Origin: Volvariella volvacea V23
Lineage: Eukaryota > Basidiomycota > Agaricomycetes > Agaricales > Pluteaceae
Direction: 5' to 3'
DNA: 64,000 bases
Assembly: GCA_000349905.1 (NCBI GenBank)
Contig: KB722766.1
Coordinates: forward strand, 2,432 to 66,431
In this document: positions 11,789 through 25,132 of the stretch, in pieces
How the letters are laid out: every line of letters begins with the position of its first letter
How positions within the stretch are numbered: the stretch's first letter is position 1
The notes under the pieces: generated by a model
What the model saw: only the letters and a program-made list of their open reading frames with translations
What the model was told of the DNA's origin: nothing
Database searches by the model: none
Translations under genes and position numbers: made by a program

Positions 11789-13432
11789 ATGACTGAATAC
11801 GATTATTCACCTGAGGCTTGGGAGCGCTATATGGCCACTCAACAACGCATCGCTCGATGGGTTGAGCATACTGATCAACATAAGCACATGTTCAGATCAC
11901 CTTTCGAACTACCTCCGAGCGTCGATGGCGATAGCAATACCAAAGGAAATGGCGGCGATGACAGTGATAGTGAGAGTCGGAATGGAAGTGATAGTGGCAT
12001 TGACGTCGGTGCAAAGTCGAGGAGGCATCATGCTTCTCGCAGCGACAGGAGGAGGGATCAAACTGCATTAGTGTCACCCGCAGGACCAGCGGTACGTTAT
12101 GACGTGTCTATGATTTCAGAATTGATGACGAGCCCATGTCGAATCCGTTGCATCTGGTCATCGTAGCAGGCAGGATATGATCAACACTATCAAAACCTGC
12201 CCAATACCCGAGGCGAGTCGAGCTTTCCTCAGCATCATGACCAAGGGCATTCAAGCTCGAGAAGGAGACACCGCAGCCATCGCAACGAGGAGCGGGGTCA
12301 CCATCACCGCCATCATCGCGAACATCATGACCCACCCACGTCCCACTCGCATTACGTGGTTTACCCCGAGCCACCTCGCTTCCAAGCTTACGCTCAACAG
12401 CCACAACCACAACCACAGCAGCTAATATACGTCTACGACAGTGATCCTCCCAAACGAGATCGCCGAAGACACCGTGAACGCTCCAGAGAACGTTCTACGA
12501 GGAGACTAGACCGGAAAGCTTCATCATCCTCCGCACGCGGACACTACTTGTCGCCAAAGAGCAATTATCCCTCCCGAAGATCGAAATCGCATTCACCCCC
12601 CTATTCACATTCTCACTATACCCATGGATACTCGCCCGCTCATGTTGTTTCACCGCCTGTAGTCCCCGTTCATCCTATCCCTTCTAGTTCAACTTCCCCG
12701 ATTCAATATACCTATGTTACAACTCCCCCCGCACCTTCAAGACAAGCCCCCGTCATTCCGCCGGCTCAAGTATACCCAAGCCATCTCCAACCTTTCCGTC
12801 ATGGTGCAGGAATACTCCCCGATGTCGTTGTTCCCATTCCGACGTCCCCTCCTGAAACTAGTGCAACGGGAATAAGTCAAGAGCAACACCCTCACCACTC
12901 AAAGTCGTCTTCGCCTTCGTGGGCATCGGGTTTCGCTTCCAGGTTTTGGAGAAGGGGCAAGAGTTCCACTGATTCGAGATCGACTGGGTCAGCTTCGGTA
13001 GCTCAGTCGAAAGAAACTTCGGCTTCCTTACCTTCTCTGACGACTAACACCCAGACAATAGCGACTTCATCCAACTCGAATAGTTCGAAATCCAAGCCCG
13101 CGAGCAGTAAATCGAAGTTCTCATTCTTCAGGTCAAAGTCGAAGTCAAGTACGTACAACGACTCTATGCCCCCAACGCCTCCCCCTGTGATCGTTTCAAC
13201 GGGGCATCCTACACAATACCCCTATCCGCACCCGTATCCGGTGGTATTAAATGCTGGGAAGGACGGACAATACTATCACCATCCTACACAGGCTCAGATG
13301 AAGACTACTGTTGCCGCTGCGAATGCGAACCCGCACGTAATGGGGAGTATTTCATCAGGCCTGGGTATGGGAAGTTTTGTGAACGTGATTAACGGGACAA
13401 TGCCGATTACCACCGGATACAATGGATATTAA
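11789..13432 (+). CDS. MTEYDYS-family disordered protein, copy 3
   Basis: Model: exon 11789-12091 (101 codons), intron 12092-12166 (75 nt, GTACGT...TAG), exon 12167-13432, giving about 522 residues. The acceptor is followed by another CAG in the same phase, so a one-residue NAGNAG alternative exists. The start is the ATG of MTEYDYSPEAWERYM, matching copies 1 and 2; an upstream in-frame ATG (11756) is not conserved. Regions: conserved N-terminus with RIARWVEH, an acidic/Ser segment, a His-rich block just after the intron (HHHRHHREHH), Arg-rich RDRRRHRERSRE, a Ser/Pro-rich half with SKSKFSFFRSKSKS, and a Tyr/Pro-rich tail ending TTGYNGY. Everything after the first 30 residues looks disordered. 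Function is unknown. The intron occupies a similar place in copy 2, supporting common descent. Confidence 0.8.
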
Positions 13433-16400
13433 ACTGGGTCTCTCTCAAGTACGTTCACTTCTCCTGACTTCCCTCCCGTTTTTCTCTTTTTGTCTCGGCC
13501 GTTTTCCTCCTGTGGACTTCGAATTCATCCTTCGCTTCTGCATCAATACCTCTTTCCTTCCTTCTCTCTTGTTCCTATCTTCAATTATGATACCCAACCC
13601 TTTTCATTCCACGTCTACCTACATACCCGTTACTTGATACCCATATACCCACATTCTCGAATCCCTACCGGCTTCATCGGAACAATCGGGCACTTCACCC
13701 GTTCTGTTATTGCATCACACCGGGACCCCAAAGCCATAAAATTTTTAATGTGGCATGCGTGGAGTATTTTTGATGCTTATTTTTCGTTGACGTCTGGGGC
13801 ATTATGCGAGCTGGGGCTGGGAAAGGAAAGGAAGGCGTCACACGCATAGTGCCATACGTGGATTTTGGGAAGGGCTGAAGGCCTCGTGTTCGATGCGCTG
13901 GTGATGTCTGATGGGTAGACGCAGCGACATGGGAAGTGTGGACTCGAGCTTCGATTTTTGTTCTATGTGGGGAACGATATCGTTGGTAACTTCCTGGCAA
14001 TCCCTCATGCATCTTCATTACTCCTTCCCCGGAACACTGCCATCACGCTCGTCCGCGTCTGCTATATCCCACTTTTCATGGGGTCGTAACACGCGTTCGC
14101 GGTCTCTTCTCTTGCAACTGTTTCCCTGATTCCTTCCTCGTCCACCTAATCCCCGATGGTCCGAAGTACCGTGTTTCGCGAACGCTGGACGCCTCTGACC
14201 ATGGGCGAATCATGTTCCGTTGGATCCGGAAGCGAGGTCAAAAAACTTTCCCTCGTGTTTGCGATTTGGCTTGCTTGTTTCTATTTTCAGTTGTCCTGCA
14301 CCGCATCTGTCGACTCTATTTGGTTTTGAGCTGAACTCGTTTTTCGTGGGCGTTGATGCTAACCAATGTCCATTCTTATCTGATATAGGTTCGAGTTATC
14401 TTTGCGAATGTTGATGCGCGTGTAGCAGCACCATCGTCAACAACCACTTTGCCGTGATCGCCTCTTATCCCCATCTCAGCTCATTCGTTCGCGAACACCA
14501 CGGCATCCGTACAATCACCATAACGTGTCTCGCACCATCCGCATTACTCTCGCCGCCATCTATCCCCCATTCTTGCTGTCGTTCACTGACGCGCTCATCC
14601 CTTTGCTCGTCCTTTCTTCATCCCTGAGCATCGTGTTCATTGTTCTTCTCTCCCTCCAAACCTGTTTATCAACACCATGTTTTCGCCGCCACGAGGGGGT
14701 CCAGAATAAGTCGATGATAAGAACGAGAATGGAGCCCGGGCTCGGTATGGTACGGTGATTGGCGATGCTTGATCACATTGGACGTTGGACCTTTATCTGC
14801 CTTTCGTCAAGAACTTTATGGATCTCCACGAGGACTTGAAGGACGAAGAAGCGTCTTCAAGCCGATCGTTTTGGGAAACAGTGTATCATAGATTTAAAGC
14901 TAGCGTGCGATGGATTACGTTAGCCCACTTGGCCTTGTCTTCTCATTTTGGTGAGTTCCGGTATGCTTTGTATTTTCTTTTGTGCTATTTTGCTTCGTGC
15001 GCGTTTGAACTTTTGTGTATACGTATCGCTTCATTGGTTTTGCATGGCTATTCTTTTCGGCATCTGTACACTTTTTCTGGTGTTCAATTCCCATCCGCAG
15101 TTTCTCTATCGACCTTTTGCGTCTCTCTTTCTCTTGCCATTTCATTCGTACTCCTGCTTCTTGTTCCTTTGACTACCCTCACACCCCCTATTCCCTCTTC
15201 CTCCGTCCGTTCTGATACTGAACCAAACCAAAAATATGGACGAATATCAACGTCAGTCGTTGATTGTCCCAACTTGCCCCACTCCTCACTCACGTCTCAA
15301 TTAACGTGTTATTATGATTTATTATGATTTTTATGAATGATATTGTATATACCCATGATTATGTACATGTATACGTATACGTATGTATATGTACACCCAC
15401 ACTCCTTAGGATGATACAGTCCATTGATCTGTAGAGCAGAGTCACCCATATCCGCTCGTTACGATATCTTCCTTCACATCTCTTCCTATCACCAACGTAT
15501 TGAACAGAGTTGGCGAATGTATGATTGTATATATGTATATATTGTATATATCCCCAAGTATTATGTACGAGAATGATACCAAAAGCATCGTCTTTCAGTA
15601 GCGTGGATAGTGCACTAGATTTATACTTGGGTTGCTGAGTTTGAGGAGGTCAATATGGGTGCATTATTCAGTCATCGACGAGATTCGGGATTATGGGCGA
15701 GTTACTGCTTGGTGCCCATCACGACTGGTAGTAGTGATATTATCACACTCAAGCAATTCGAGATAAATGTTGACGAGGGTCTGAGAGCACTCAATTTGGA
15801 GAAACAATTTCTCCAAATGCAGGTACAGAAAATGCACGGAGGCCTACAAATCCGCCTAATAACATGTGTATCGCATTGAGATATAACTGGTACTAATCTA
15901 GGCGCTTCCGCGCTTCCTCCTGTCACTCGTCATCCACTCTATCTGGTCGTGGGGTTTTAGTTAGTAGGGTCTGCTACACCTAGCGCAAGGTCATGCTTAT
16001 ACATTCAGGAACTCGAATTGCTGCCATTCTTCCACCCATCATGCGCAAGGCCGCCTGCTCATAGTAGTACCGACATTTTACGCCCTATCCTCTTGACCGT
16101 CTCCTGTAGTTCATCTTATAAAGAGGTGGGTCGACCTTCCAAATGTTGGAGTGCGCATAGGATAGTATTATGGATATCGTTGGTTCGTAAGGTTAATTTC
16201 GTGACAGGATTCACAGAAGTTATTCTGACATCGATATCTCCATCCAAACTGCTATCTTATGCTAGCAATTGTGTCAATGAAGATCTTACTGGTTTGTTAA
16301 TCCACTGGCCCGGAAGGGGCGGTTGACTGCCAGACAGGAGCCCTGCATTCATGCCAATTAAAGAAAGTTGATCGACGATGGATGGTTAGTGATGCAACTG

Positions 16401-17414
16401 TGTTTGTACTTCTCTCGCGTAGTCTTTTCATGTGATCCCATTTAAGACTTATAGTAATATCTAAAGCGAGAAGGTAATGTCACTATTCCGGATAATACAC
16501 TGCTGGGTGAGACTGAGTGGTGCTATAAGACGATGTTGCTGAGTATCGTCTGGTAATGACTCCAGTTGGGAATGCGGTATTGGTACTCACAGTCTTGGTC
16601 TTAGCAATACTTGTGAAATTGAATAGCTGCCAGGCTCATGGATGAGAAGATAGTACAAGAAGAAGTGGATAGACAACGAAACAGTGTTCACTCATAGAGC
16701 GCGGTACTGAGATACCAATGCATATAGATAGACGCCTGGTGCAACATAAATGATTCTGAGTCAGAATGGCCATGGTCGACCCATTACCACGCATAGGCCC
16801 TGTAGATTTTGCTGTGGCCAGCCTTTCGAGCGTTCTATATTTACGCTTGTTGCATCTAGAGGCCAATATGATGTTTCATCCCGGCTGTTACCGGCATCAC
16901 TGAATTATCCCTACCGATAGGCGTTCCAACACAGTGCCAACTTGCCCTGGGATGCCTTATCAAGAGCGCGCCAAAACGTTTGGTAATCTCATCCATCATG
17001 CTGAGCGGCTTACACAAATCGCGATGTTCTTGACCTTGATCCCCGAGATGGCAGCACAAAGCCCCTAGTTCGTCACTCATTAGGAGGTATGAATCTAATA
17101 GGAGATCTAGCACCTGTGTTATTACACGCCTCTACAAAGGAGGCACTCACTACCGACTATTGGCGTCGCAGTTAGAGATAGAGGTGGAGCGTGCTAGTGA
17201 TGGGATAATGGTTTGATTGGAGTGCACGGAGAAGTAAATATTTTCCTCGCTGTCGGGAAGGTGTGACGATTTGCATTCTATGTTGCTTGCTCACTAACCC
17301 CGCCTTCACTGCCTCCATCCTCCCTGTCTTACCTACCTAGGCTGTGTCAGCCCCTGTACGATAAGGCGTTTAAAAGATGGAAAGGGAAGAATTTCATCGT
17401 AATAGCAAACCACC
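13433..17414. other. Intergenic stretch, AT-rich in part, no supported gene
   Basis: The first part is pyrimidine-rich and may be the 3' UTR of the preceding gene. A frame at 14785-15327 contains MDLHEDLKDEEASSSRSF and a strong donor-like GTGAGT at 14951, but most of the rest is generic hydrophobic sequence, so it is left as a possible small gene only. An AT-rich stretch at about 15300-15560 carries a direct repeat and an imperfect palindrome. From 15600 to 17414 no coding signal is evident. Confidence 0.45.
15363..15394. repeat. Imperfect AT-rich palindrome
   Basis: The segment begins GTACATGTATACG and ends TATGTATATGTAC, so its two halves are close to reverse complements. It lies 33 bases after a perfect 10-base tandem duplication (ATTATGATTT twice, 15311-15330). 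It could be a hairpin or simply low-complexity sequence. Confidence 0.5.
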
Positions 17415-18453
17415 ATGTCTTCAGTCAACTTTATCTCATCTACTCCAACTTCTCAGCGTCTCCCTCACGAGATGTTTGGCCAAATCGTTCAACTGGCTTG
17501 GCTTCTCCCTCTCAGCACCGCTGATCGTATCCACATGATGACCACCTTCCCACTCGTAAATCGCAGCTTCTACCTCTGTTTTCGCGAAGCCTCCATTAGA
17601 GACATCATCATTCCACACCCCAAGTATATTGCGCGGGTATTCAGTATCCTCACTTCCGATTATCGGGTGAGCGCTGTTACGCCCAAGCAAGCCCACGATC
17701 AAATTTTCTCCGCAAATAAGACTTGCCGGTCAATTACATTCCGGTATGACCTTGCTTATATTCTTCGTACTATGAAACTGCGCTCGTGCGACTGGTGCAG
17801 TAATTGTCTAGGAGGAAAGATCAGCAACGGTCAAGAAGCCATGCTCGACGCTGCCCTCGAATTTTCATCCTTAATCAACTACTCTTACCTTTTTCCCAAT
17901 TTCGAATCTTTGGGTATCCAATTGGTCGACATTGACGCTCATCGATCCTTGCAATTCATCTCCGCTATCCAGATTCCAGCCAAAATCAGGTCGCTTCATA
18001 TCGAGATCTTTCGACGGGATCCAGAATTACTCGCTATGGCTCTCACGGCTCGGTGTGCTACGTGTGAAAAGGTGGACTCGGCCAGGTCATGGAAAAAGTG
18101 GAAATTCAATATAGAAAATGTGAAGGAGTTGAGTGTCGATGGGAGTGCGGGCGATGTAGTTGGAATTGGGGTGGCGATTATACCATATAAGGCCATGGGA
18201 GTCAGGTCATCCCTGGAAAACCTCCATTTGGTGGTGCACGGCGAAGAGACTGAGCAACACAAAAAGATGATTAATGCGCTGCATGCTCGGGTACAATGGC
18301 GAGTCTCGATAATTCCCCCTTTTCTTTGTGCGTTTCGCTAACTCAGTCTCATAGATGGCATTACCTCGCCGTCAAGTGTCTCACCTATATCTCCTCTCGG
18401 CGGTTTGGGTTAAGCCTCGCCTTCACCTTGCCAAGCGTTCCATACTCGTATGA
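17415..18453 (+). CDS. F-box-like domain protein
   Basis: Model: exon 17415-18290 (292 codons), intron 18291-18354 (64 nt, GTACAA...TAG with a good branch string GCTAAC), exon 18355-18453, total about 324 residues. The N-terminus has an F-box-like core at about residues 15-55: QRLPHEMFGQIVQLAW followed by a helix and FPLVNRSFYLCFREASI. F-box proteins bind Skp1 in SCF ubiquitin ligases and present substrates; agaricomycetes carry many poorly conserved copies. The remainder, with a CDWC-NC cysteine cluster near residue 125 and alternating hydrophobic strands (SLGIQLVDID, SLHIEIF, LENLHLVV), could form a degenerate leucine-rich repeat region. A TTTAAA string lies 45 bases before the ATG. Without the intron the frame would end at 18341 instead. 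The substrate is unknown. Confidence 0.7.
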
Positions 18454-21400
18454 TATTATACACAGTAGCTTCGTACAATACGCATATCATTGAAATTATA
18501 TTGTTAAATCCCATCGCTGGTGTAAGCACCCCGCCGGAACTAGATGTTTCCCGCTGGCTATCGCCGACACTCATGGATGTAATGTCAAATGGCAAGGAAT
18601 ACTTCAGATACATTTAGAAAGATCGTGGAGAGTTTGACCCGTTACTTTATATGGTTTATGGGGCTCCCAAGTCGCCCAATGCCCAGTTGCGATGTTGTGT
18701 TGCACTCAACTACGAAACTTCCTACCCTAGTCTACGAATTCGTCGTGGTTAGACTGGTAGAACGATGATCAAGTACGTATCCATGAATAGCGCAATAATA
18801 CCAGGTGGCTGATCCAACAGCGGACCATCATAAATAGGCGCTCCGATAAGGCACTATCATCTAATGCCCGTTTATGTCAAGTATAAGGGGAGCCAAAGTG
18901 GGACTTTCTGTTAAGTTGAAAGAGACTGGGAACGGCATATTTTCAACCAATACTGCTCTTGCTAAAAGAAGTCCACCAGCACTACTATGATAATAAGAAA
19001 AAACTACTAACTCCGATACATGGCTATGGTGTGAGCCACTTGGAAGTAATGTCGTAGTAAGAGCCCACACGTGTCGTTACCCTGCGTTACAAGTTAATCA
19101 GAAACACCAATCGGAGGCATTTCACACGTCCTAGCGAAATTACTGCCTTCTTCCTATACACGCACTCTAAAGGAAACAACTCAGAATCACGACAGCAGTC
19201 GGAGCGCTGGCTGCCAGGTAGAAGGCCAACTCGGGCAATTATGAGTCAAAGTTGAAAACTTTACACTCCTCGCCACTAGGACCTAGGTTCACTCCGGGTA
19301 CGGTGAGTAAAATAAACAGCTCATCGACATTGCCCGCCCACCCACAACACCGACCCCGCTTCCCCCAGGGTTCATCAAAAGAAGATCATCCTGGACACTG
19401 ATGTAGTAGAACTTCTCGATTTGACATCCCTGGATTGTTGGGTTTGCACAGCAAGTGGATTACCGTCCACCTGCACTGTCCTGGGTGGCTGTGCTGATAA
19501 GCCCTATCAACGTCCGACGGACGATTTGAGCTCACTTAAAAGGACCAATTGTCGTAGAATGAGAGCTCTATTATCGACCTCGAAGACAAATGGCCAGCAC
19601 TATGGAGTTCAATATGAACGACTGTGAGTCCTCCACGCTCTAACATCTGACTGAATGTTGACCCAGAACTCGAAGATAGACCGGATATATTAAATGCCCC
19701 TTTAATGAGGACTATACCACTTCCGGAAGTTAGGGAAGGTAGGCTTGCCTTTCTTGTATCTGGGTTTTAGGGTCTCAGAGGAACACATGATCACTAGTTC
19801 CATTACACACCGTTGAACTCTACTTCCATTATTATCCTAGTCGCGGTGGTCGTCCACGCGTGGTTTCAAGACGGCGTAGATACAGGGTGTATACAGACGT
19901 CATCATCAACGGTGAACACGTTGCGGAGTGGGAGTCCCATGCCATCGATTGGGATTCCATTGAATTAATCGTTTTCCATGCACTCGACGACCTCGATACT
20001 CTGCATGGCATTCAAGGTTCTGTCACCGTTAGTGCACGCGTTGGTTGGGGGCGACACGACGGGAATGTCTCGACCTACCGCATTACGGGGTATTTCCCAT
20101 CCTCGTACAGCTAAAGCCGGCTGTACCCGCTACTGGAACGGAAGGAGACACTTTACTACTAGCAGGATTGATGGGCATCATTTCAACTCAAGCTACCAGC
20201 AACGCGGTGAGTAACGCAATTCATCGAAGGCCAAATGGGACTTATGGTTGTAAACCCCTTACATAGACAGCGTCGGGTAGCTAGCAGGCATTCGCCGCAA
20301 CCCATAATATTTGGAGAATAAGATTTATTTATTCCACCGCACGTCGAGGTGCTCGTGCGTCTCTGTGTGTTGATTATCTCTCTTAGGCGATATTCAGATC
20401 TCCACGCACTGGATAATCAGACTTGTGGGTATGGACAACCTCTTTGCTCGCGTTTGAGTCGTGGTAAATGGGCGAGATTGTACTTCGGCACATAAACGAG
20501 CAGGAATAAAGGAGAAACCCCAAAAGGTGGAACGAGTGGCTAGCCTATTCAGTATTGAAGGAAGCGCTCAGTTGACATTCGGCTTGGTCCCGACCTATGT
20601 CAAATTGTAAGGGGTTATCCAGAAGCTCATGAGGATTGCTAATACTCCACTGGGCCCGGTTACGACCAAATAGTTTGTACACTTCTTCTCTGAAAATCCC
20701 CTCCGTGCTGATGTCTTATCAAGGATAAGCAATCGTGGGCTAGAATAATGCCGTTAACGCTGTAAAATTAGTCTAGTCGTCATCCTATAATGAGCACATT
20801 GCGGCAGCCGACAACACATTCGGGGATAGACTTGCGAGATTATGCCTACTCACCCTCGCGTGGATTTCTCCCCAGACTTTTGGTATAGCGAATGATGTGA
20901 AGTACCATTTTTACGACCTTTCGCTTGGACCAGAAGGAAGTGCTGAAATTTCCTCGTTGCGGTGCCCAGCCCGAAGGCCACATTTAGCAACCCAACGGTT
21001 ACTCCATTCTAGGTGCCCATGTTGTCCCTGAAGTCGTTTTGGATTAGTTTGGAACTGACCAGGTCATGGGTACAGGCACCCTGTCTACATGGCCCTGTCG
21101 ATTGGTATGATCAATTTCATTTAGGACAAAATATACAATTGAAAAACTTCATGTCCTTCCTCGTTTGCATCGTCGAATCTACACACGATTAGCGGTATTA
21201 ATCGCAATGGAGCCTCGTGCAACGAGCTTGGAGCATTGAGCTACGCTCACGGGTGAAAATGGCGTGTGGGAGCGAAATTGGGTCGTTACCAAATGCATCG
21301 ACGACCTGGAATGAAGAAGGGATGACGAGGACAGCGCCTATGACTCCAGCGACATAGCACCCCGTGCGAGTGTATTAAGCCTTCATGTAGCAATGACGAC

Positions 21401-22260
21401 CATAAAACAAGCCATGGTTGAACCGAAACCTAGAGAAGGTAGTTCAATGAAACGCCCTAATTTGGAATTGCTTTGAGAACAACGCTGAATACCTCGTGTT
21501 TGAACTGAAAGACCTGGATCTTGAGCACTACTCAAGGCCCTGGAAGACGTCGAATGGATCTATTAGAGTGTCGTTGCGCCACGGGTACCTGTACGATCAA
21601 TGAATGGAGTCACCATCGACTAACTATGAGTGTATTTGAGGGAGACATATTTTCGCACCTCACATATCAAGTGAGCGAGAAACGTTGTCATGGCGTGCCA
21701 TTATTCGAAAAATGGAAGCCTTGTATTCGCTTAGATTGCTGTGACCACGAAGTCCTCCGCGTTGTGCCCAGCACTCATATAAGCAATTCAGTAAGATGGC
21801 GTTCTCGAATGAGCAGAGATATCACAACAAGGGTAAGCACGAGAGAGAAACTGGATATTCTGCATCCGTGAGCTGTACGTGAGCCATAAGAATTCAAGAC
21901 GAGGACATCATGGCCTAGAGTTAGCTCCGGCTACGCGTTTGCCAGGTCAACAAGACGCGGGATTCATACACTCTATTGCGTGTGTCCCTGGCTGAGATTG
22001 AGGTGAGTGGCTGCAAATAGTCGGGACGCAGCGTGTCGGCCACCAAGCGGACTAAGTGGGAGACCTGCAAAGAGCAAGAGCAAGGAGTGCAAGCGAGGGG
22101 TCGGGCCAACTTGCCCATTTTGGATCGGCGATCTGATTCGGCAGTGTGCGGGAAGATGATTGAAATTCCGATCCAGTAAGAATGTCAAAGGGTTGGCAAG
22201 TGCGGAGATTTTTGCGACCCTTGGTTTTCCAAAGAATGGGGCACGCCGCACCACCCCTTC
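18454..22260. other. Intergenic stretch without a supported gene
   Basis: About 3.8 kb with only short frames. The frames at 19860-20114 (84 codons) and 21521-21871 (116 codons) have no recognisable motif, splice-supported extension or paralogue in the window. The sequence looks like old non-coding or decayed material. Confidence 0.5.
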
Positions 22261-22267
22261 TATAAAT
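22261..22267 (+). promoter_or_regulatory. TATA box of the HMG-box gene
   Basis: TATAAAT lies 139 bases before the HMG-box start codon, followed by a CT-rich leader (about 22330-22395) typical of fungal promoters. A TTTCTAG string directly before the start codon could also be the acceptor of a 5' UTR intron. Confidence 0.5.
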
Positions 22268-22399
22268 CCCACCAACTCCCTCGTGTCGCCTTGAGCTTGT
22301 CTTCCACCCACTTACGTTCGTTTTTGTCTTCAATCAATCCCCCTTCTTCAACCACATTCTTTGTTTTTGTTCTCTATTTCCTTCTTTAATTTCTAGGCG

Positions 22400-23921
22400 A
22401 TGCCCGCAGACAGAACAAAAGCAGCATCGAGCTACTCTGATGGTGAGCTCTAAGCTTGGCCCGTCGGTCCAACGACTCAACCCAGGGGTCGTGTGTCGCA
22501 CACTCTAGATCTCCAATCTGGGTGGAGCCAATGCTCCCAGTTAGTCTCCAGTGTCGGGATTTCTTTTGCTCCCAATGTGACGCCCGGCACCTTCAATGAT
22601 CCACCCCCTATGGTGGAGGTTCCCTCTTGCGAGTCCTTGCTCTTCCCCCCTGCAGAGGACTGCCCAACAACTCGTCGATCTGGCCATAGCAAAAAGAAAC
22701 CCGAGAACCACATCCCGCGCCCTCCCAATGCATTTATTCTCTTCCGATCGTCGTTCATCAAAAGCCAACATGTCTCGAACGAAGTGGAAACCAACCATAG
22801 CACGCTTTCCAAGATTATTGGCCTAACTTGGCAGAATCTACCCAACGAAGAGCGCCAGGTCTGGCACGCTAAAGCCAAGATCGCCCTCGAGGAGCACAAA
22901 CGCAAGTTCCCCCAGTATGCCTTCCGACCGCTTCATGGGAAGAATAAGGGCGTGGAGAAGCGTAGAGTGAGGGAGGTCGGACCAAAAGATGTCAAACGCT
23001 GTGAGAGAATTGCACAGCTATTGGTCCAGGGAAAGAAGGGGCAGGAATTGGATGCTGCAATCCAGGAATTCGATAAGCATCATGTTCCCCAAGTCGTGAC
23101 CCGTTTTGAGGCTCCCGTCACTGCTGATGAGTTCGAAAACTCCCGCAATCCCCGGGGGGCAAAGGGCTCCAAACGAAAGACCACTCCCCAAGATCAGCGC
23201 GCTCAGACACCTTCTGTCGCGTCCTCGATCGAACCATCACCAACTCCCGAACCTTACCTCGTCACTTCCGAGCAGATGCCGGACTTTTCTCCCGAACCCT
23301 ACCTCCCCATCGACCATCTCGAGTCCTTCCCTTCGAAACCAGAGTCCTTTGTGAGTTTCATCCCCCGAATATTGTCATGAACACTAATCTTAAAATCCGC
23401 AGGACTTTGCTCCCTTCACGTTCGACCCCATCATTCACTCTACAAGGGCCTCTTGTGACGCCACCAGTAACACGTTGTCAAACATGGGCCTCCTACCTCC
23501 TTCGGCCGATTGCAGGCCTCCTCAACTATCAATTGATACGTCCTTTTTGGATACAGAAGGGTGGGTACGCGGCAATTCGCCCATTTCAACTACTACCACT
23601 TGCAGCATGCCACCAACACCTTCGAATCTGGACAGCCCGTCGTCACCTTTCTATGATCAATACGCCGTCGACCCGTACCATCAATCCCATCATCAGAGTA
23701 GCTCCAGCCACTCTCAGTTCATAGGAGCAACGACACCGACGGCGGCCCCAGTGATGTACGTGTCTCACGAAAGTAGTATGTTCAATGGAAACGAAATGTC
23801 GTACGAACCCCCACCGATGTCCAGTTTCTCGTACCCCCACGAACATAAGACTCAGCACTCGGAGAGCAACTTCGATTACACACAGTACATGCCGTCACTT
23901 GCCCCCCAGTACTCGCTATGA
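22400..23921 (+). CDS. HMG-box transcription factor (SOX/MATA-like)
   Basis: Model: exons 22400-22442, 22509-23350 and 23403-23921 with introns of 66 and 52 nt, total 467 residues. Phases are consistent: the first junction splits an Asp codon and the second is between codons. The HMG box spans about residues 83-155 and has the family signature IPRPPNAFILFRS, then SKIIGLTWQNLP, W and the final KFPQYAFRP. It binds DNA in the minor groove and bends it. The box is preceded by a basic stretch (SKKKPENH) and followed by a basic helix region (EKRRVREVGPKDVKR). The C-terminal half is Ser/Pro/Gln/His-rich, as in activation domains. In basidiomycetes this class includes regulators of mating and fruiting; which one this is cannot be told from sequence. 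An ATG-to-stop frame starting at 22493 misses the real first exon. Confidence 0.92.
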
Positions 23922-25132
23922 TGAGGATTGCCGGCGCCGCTATCAAGAACGCAACTATCAACTGGTGGATTCCACCCCAAATGAAGCTGTAACAATTGTA
24001 CAACCAATCGTATTTGTAAAGTCCGCCTACTTGCCTTTTCGTTGACTCAAATCTGTTCTAATAACGTTTCTTAATTTTTTGAGTGTTGTTTGTGACCCCC
24101 AACCTACTCTAGCGCCTTCTTTGTTAACTATCTTTATTGTATATACTCTACCACTTGATCCCGACTTTGGACCTTCCTTGGTATGTTCTCTCCTCCATCT
24201 CCTCCTTGCCCTTGTTCGACCGCTGCCTGGTTCAGCGGGTCATGTATACTACACTCTACTTGGTAGTTCACGTCGTGCGATGTACGACATTAGTACTCTA
24301 CTTCCTATCCTACTTTGACAGCGACATCGGTACCGTCTAGAATATGTACCTCAATCATAATACCTAGCCTAATATTTGACAGCTAATAAAACGTTACTTT
24401 GGTGACTCTGTCGGACCAGTGAGACCGAAATGAAGTGCTCTCGTAAGGTTCCTTGGTCGCATGAGCCCCAGTTCGGCTCCACAGCATTGGACACCTGACA
24501 AGAATGTCGTTGTCGTTCTTGATGGCTTCCCTACCGGTGAATGACGAACACTTGCCTATTCAAGCATTCAGGATCCTTGATGCCATCTAAGCTATGAGTT
24601 AGACTCCAATGTCGGGCTGAGGTACAGTAAGGGCAGTAGCACATGCCCTGAGCGACGATAGCAGTACTCGCCCGCCGACGACAATTTATTAGCGCTGACG
24701 GTAAACCTCACTAAATTTATTGACAGATTCCGACAAGTCTTTCGTCGTGGAAATGCCGATGTTTCCCCAGCAACTAAATCAAAAACGCCGCGTATAATCG
24801 GGAATGAAGAGTCCTGAAGGCTGCTCATCGCATGACGGGTATGACGCATGACGAAAAAGAACAAGAGCACGGCACCTCTTGGAAGCGGTTGCGGGAGATC
24901 GTCTCAGTTGCCATGCAAAGACGAGAAATTAGGCAGCAAGTGACCCCTTACGAAAATCAAAGGATGGTTCTTTTTTGGAAGATGCTTTAACGTTACCTTC
25001 CCATGATGACGAAGCCAGGGCTCATTGGTTCAACGAATGAATAGGGCAGGGTGTAACGAGAATTGTAGTGGCTTAACAACATCGGAGGTTGGCCCTCCAG
25101 TTAGGGCATAGATCGCAGGGTAGCAGGGAAGG
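23922..25132. other. 3' flank and intergenic stretch without a gene
   Basis: A T-rich region directly follows the HMG stop, consistent with a 3' UTR. A reverse frame at 24592-24870 (92 codons) has no motif. Nothing else is supported. Confidence 0.5.

Noticed and set aside
14387..14397. GGTTCGAGTT resembling a tRNA B box
   Set aside because: No acceptor-stem pairing or A box at the right distance. Other GGTTCGA strings (40672, 60673, 47863) lie in coding sequence or also lack an A box. No tRNA gene was found.
14785..15327. 180-codon forward frame with a strong donor-like GTGAGT
   Set aside because: After the first 55 codons the sequence is generic and hydrophobic, and no homologue or clear acceptor was recognised. 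Kept only as a note in the intergenic entry.
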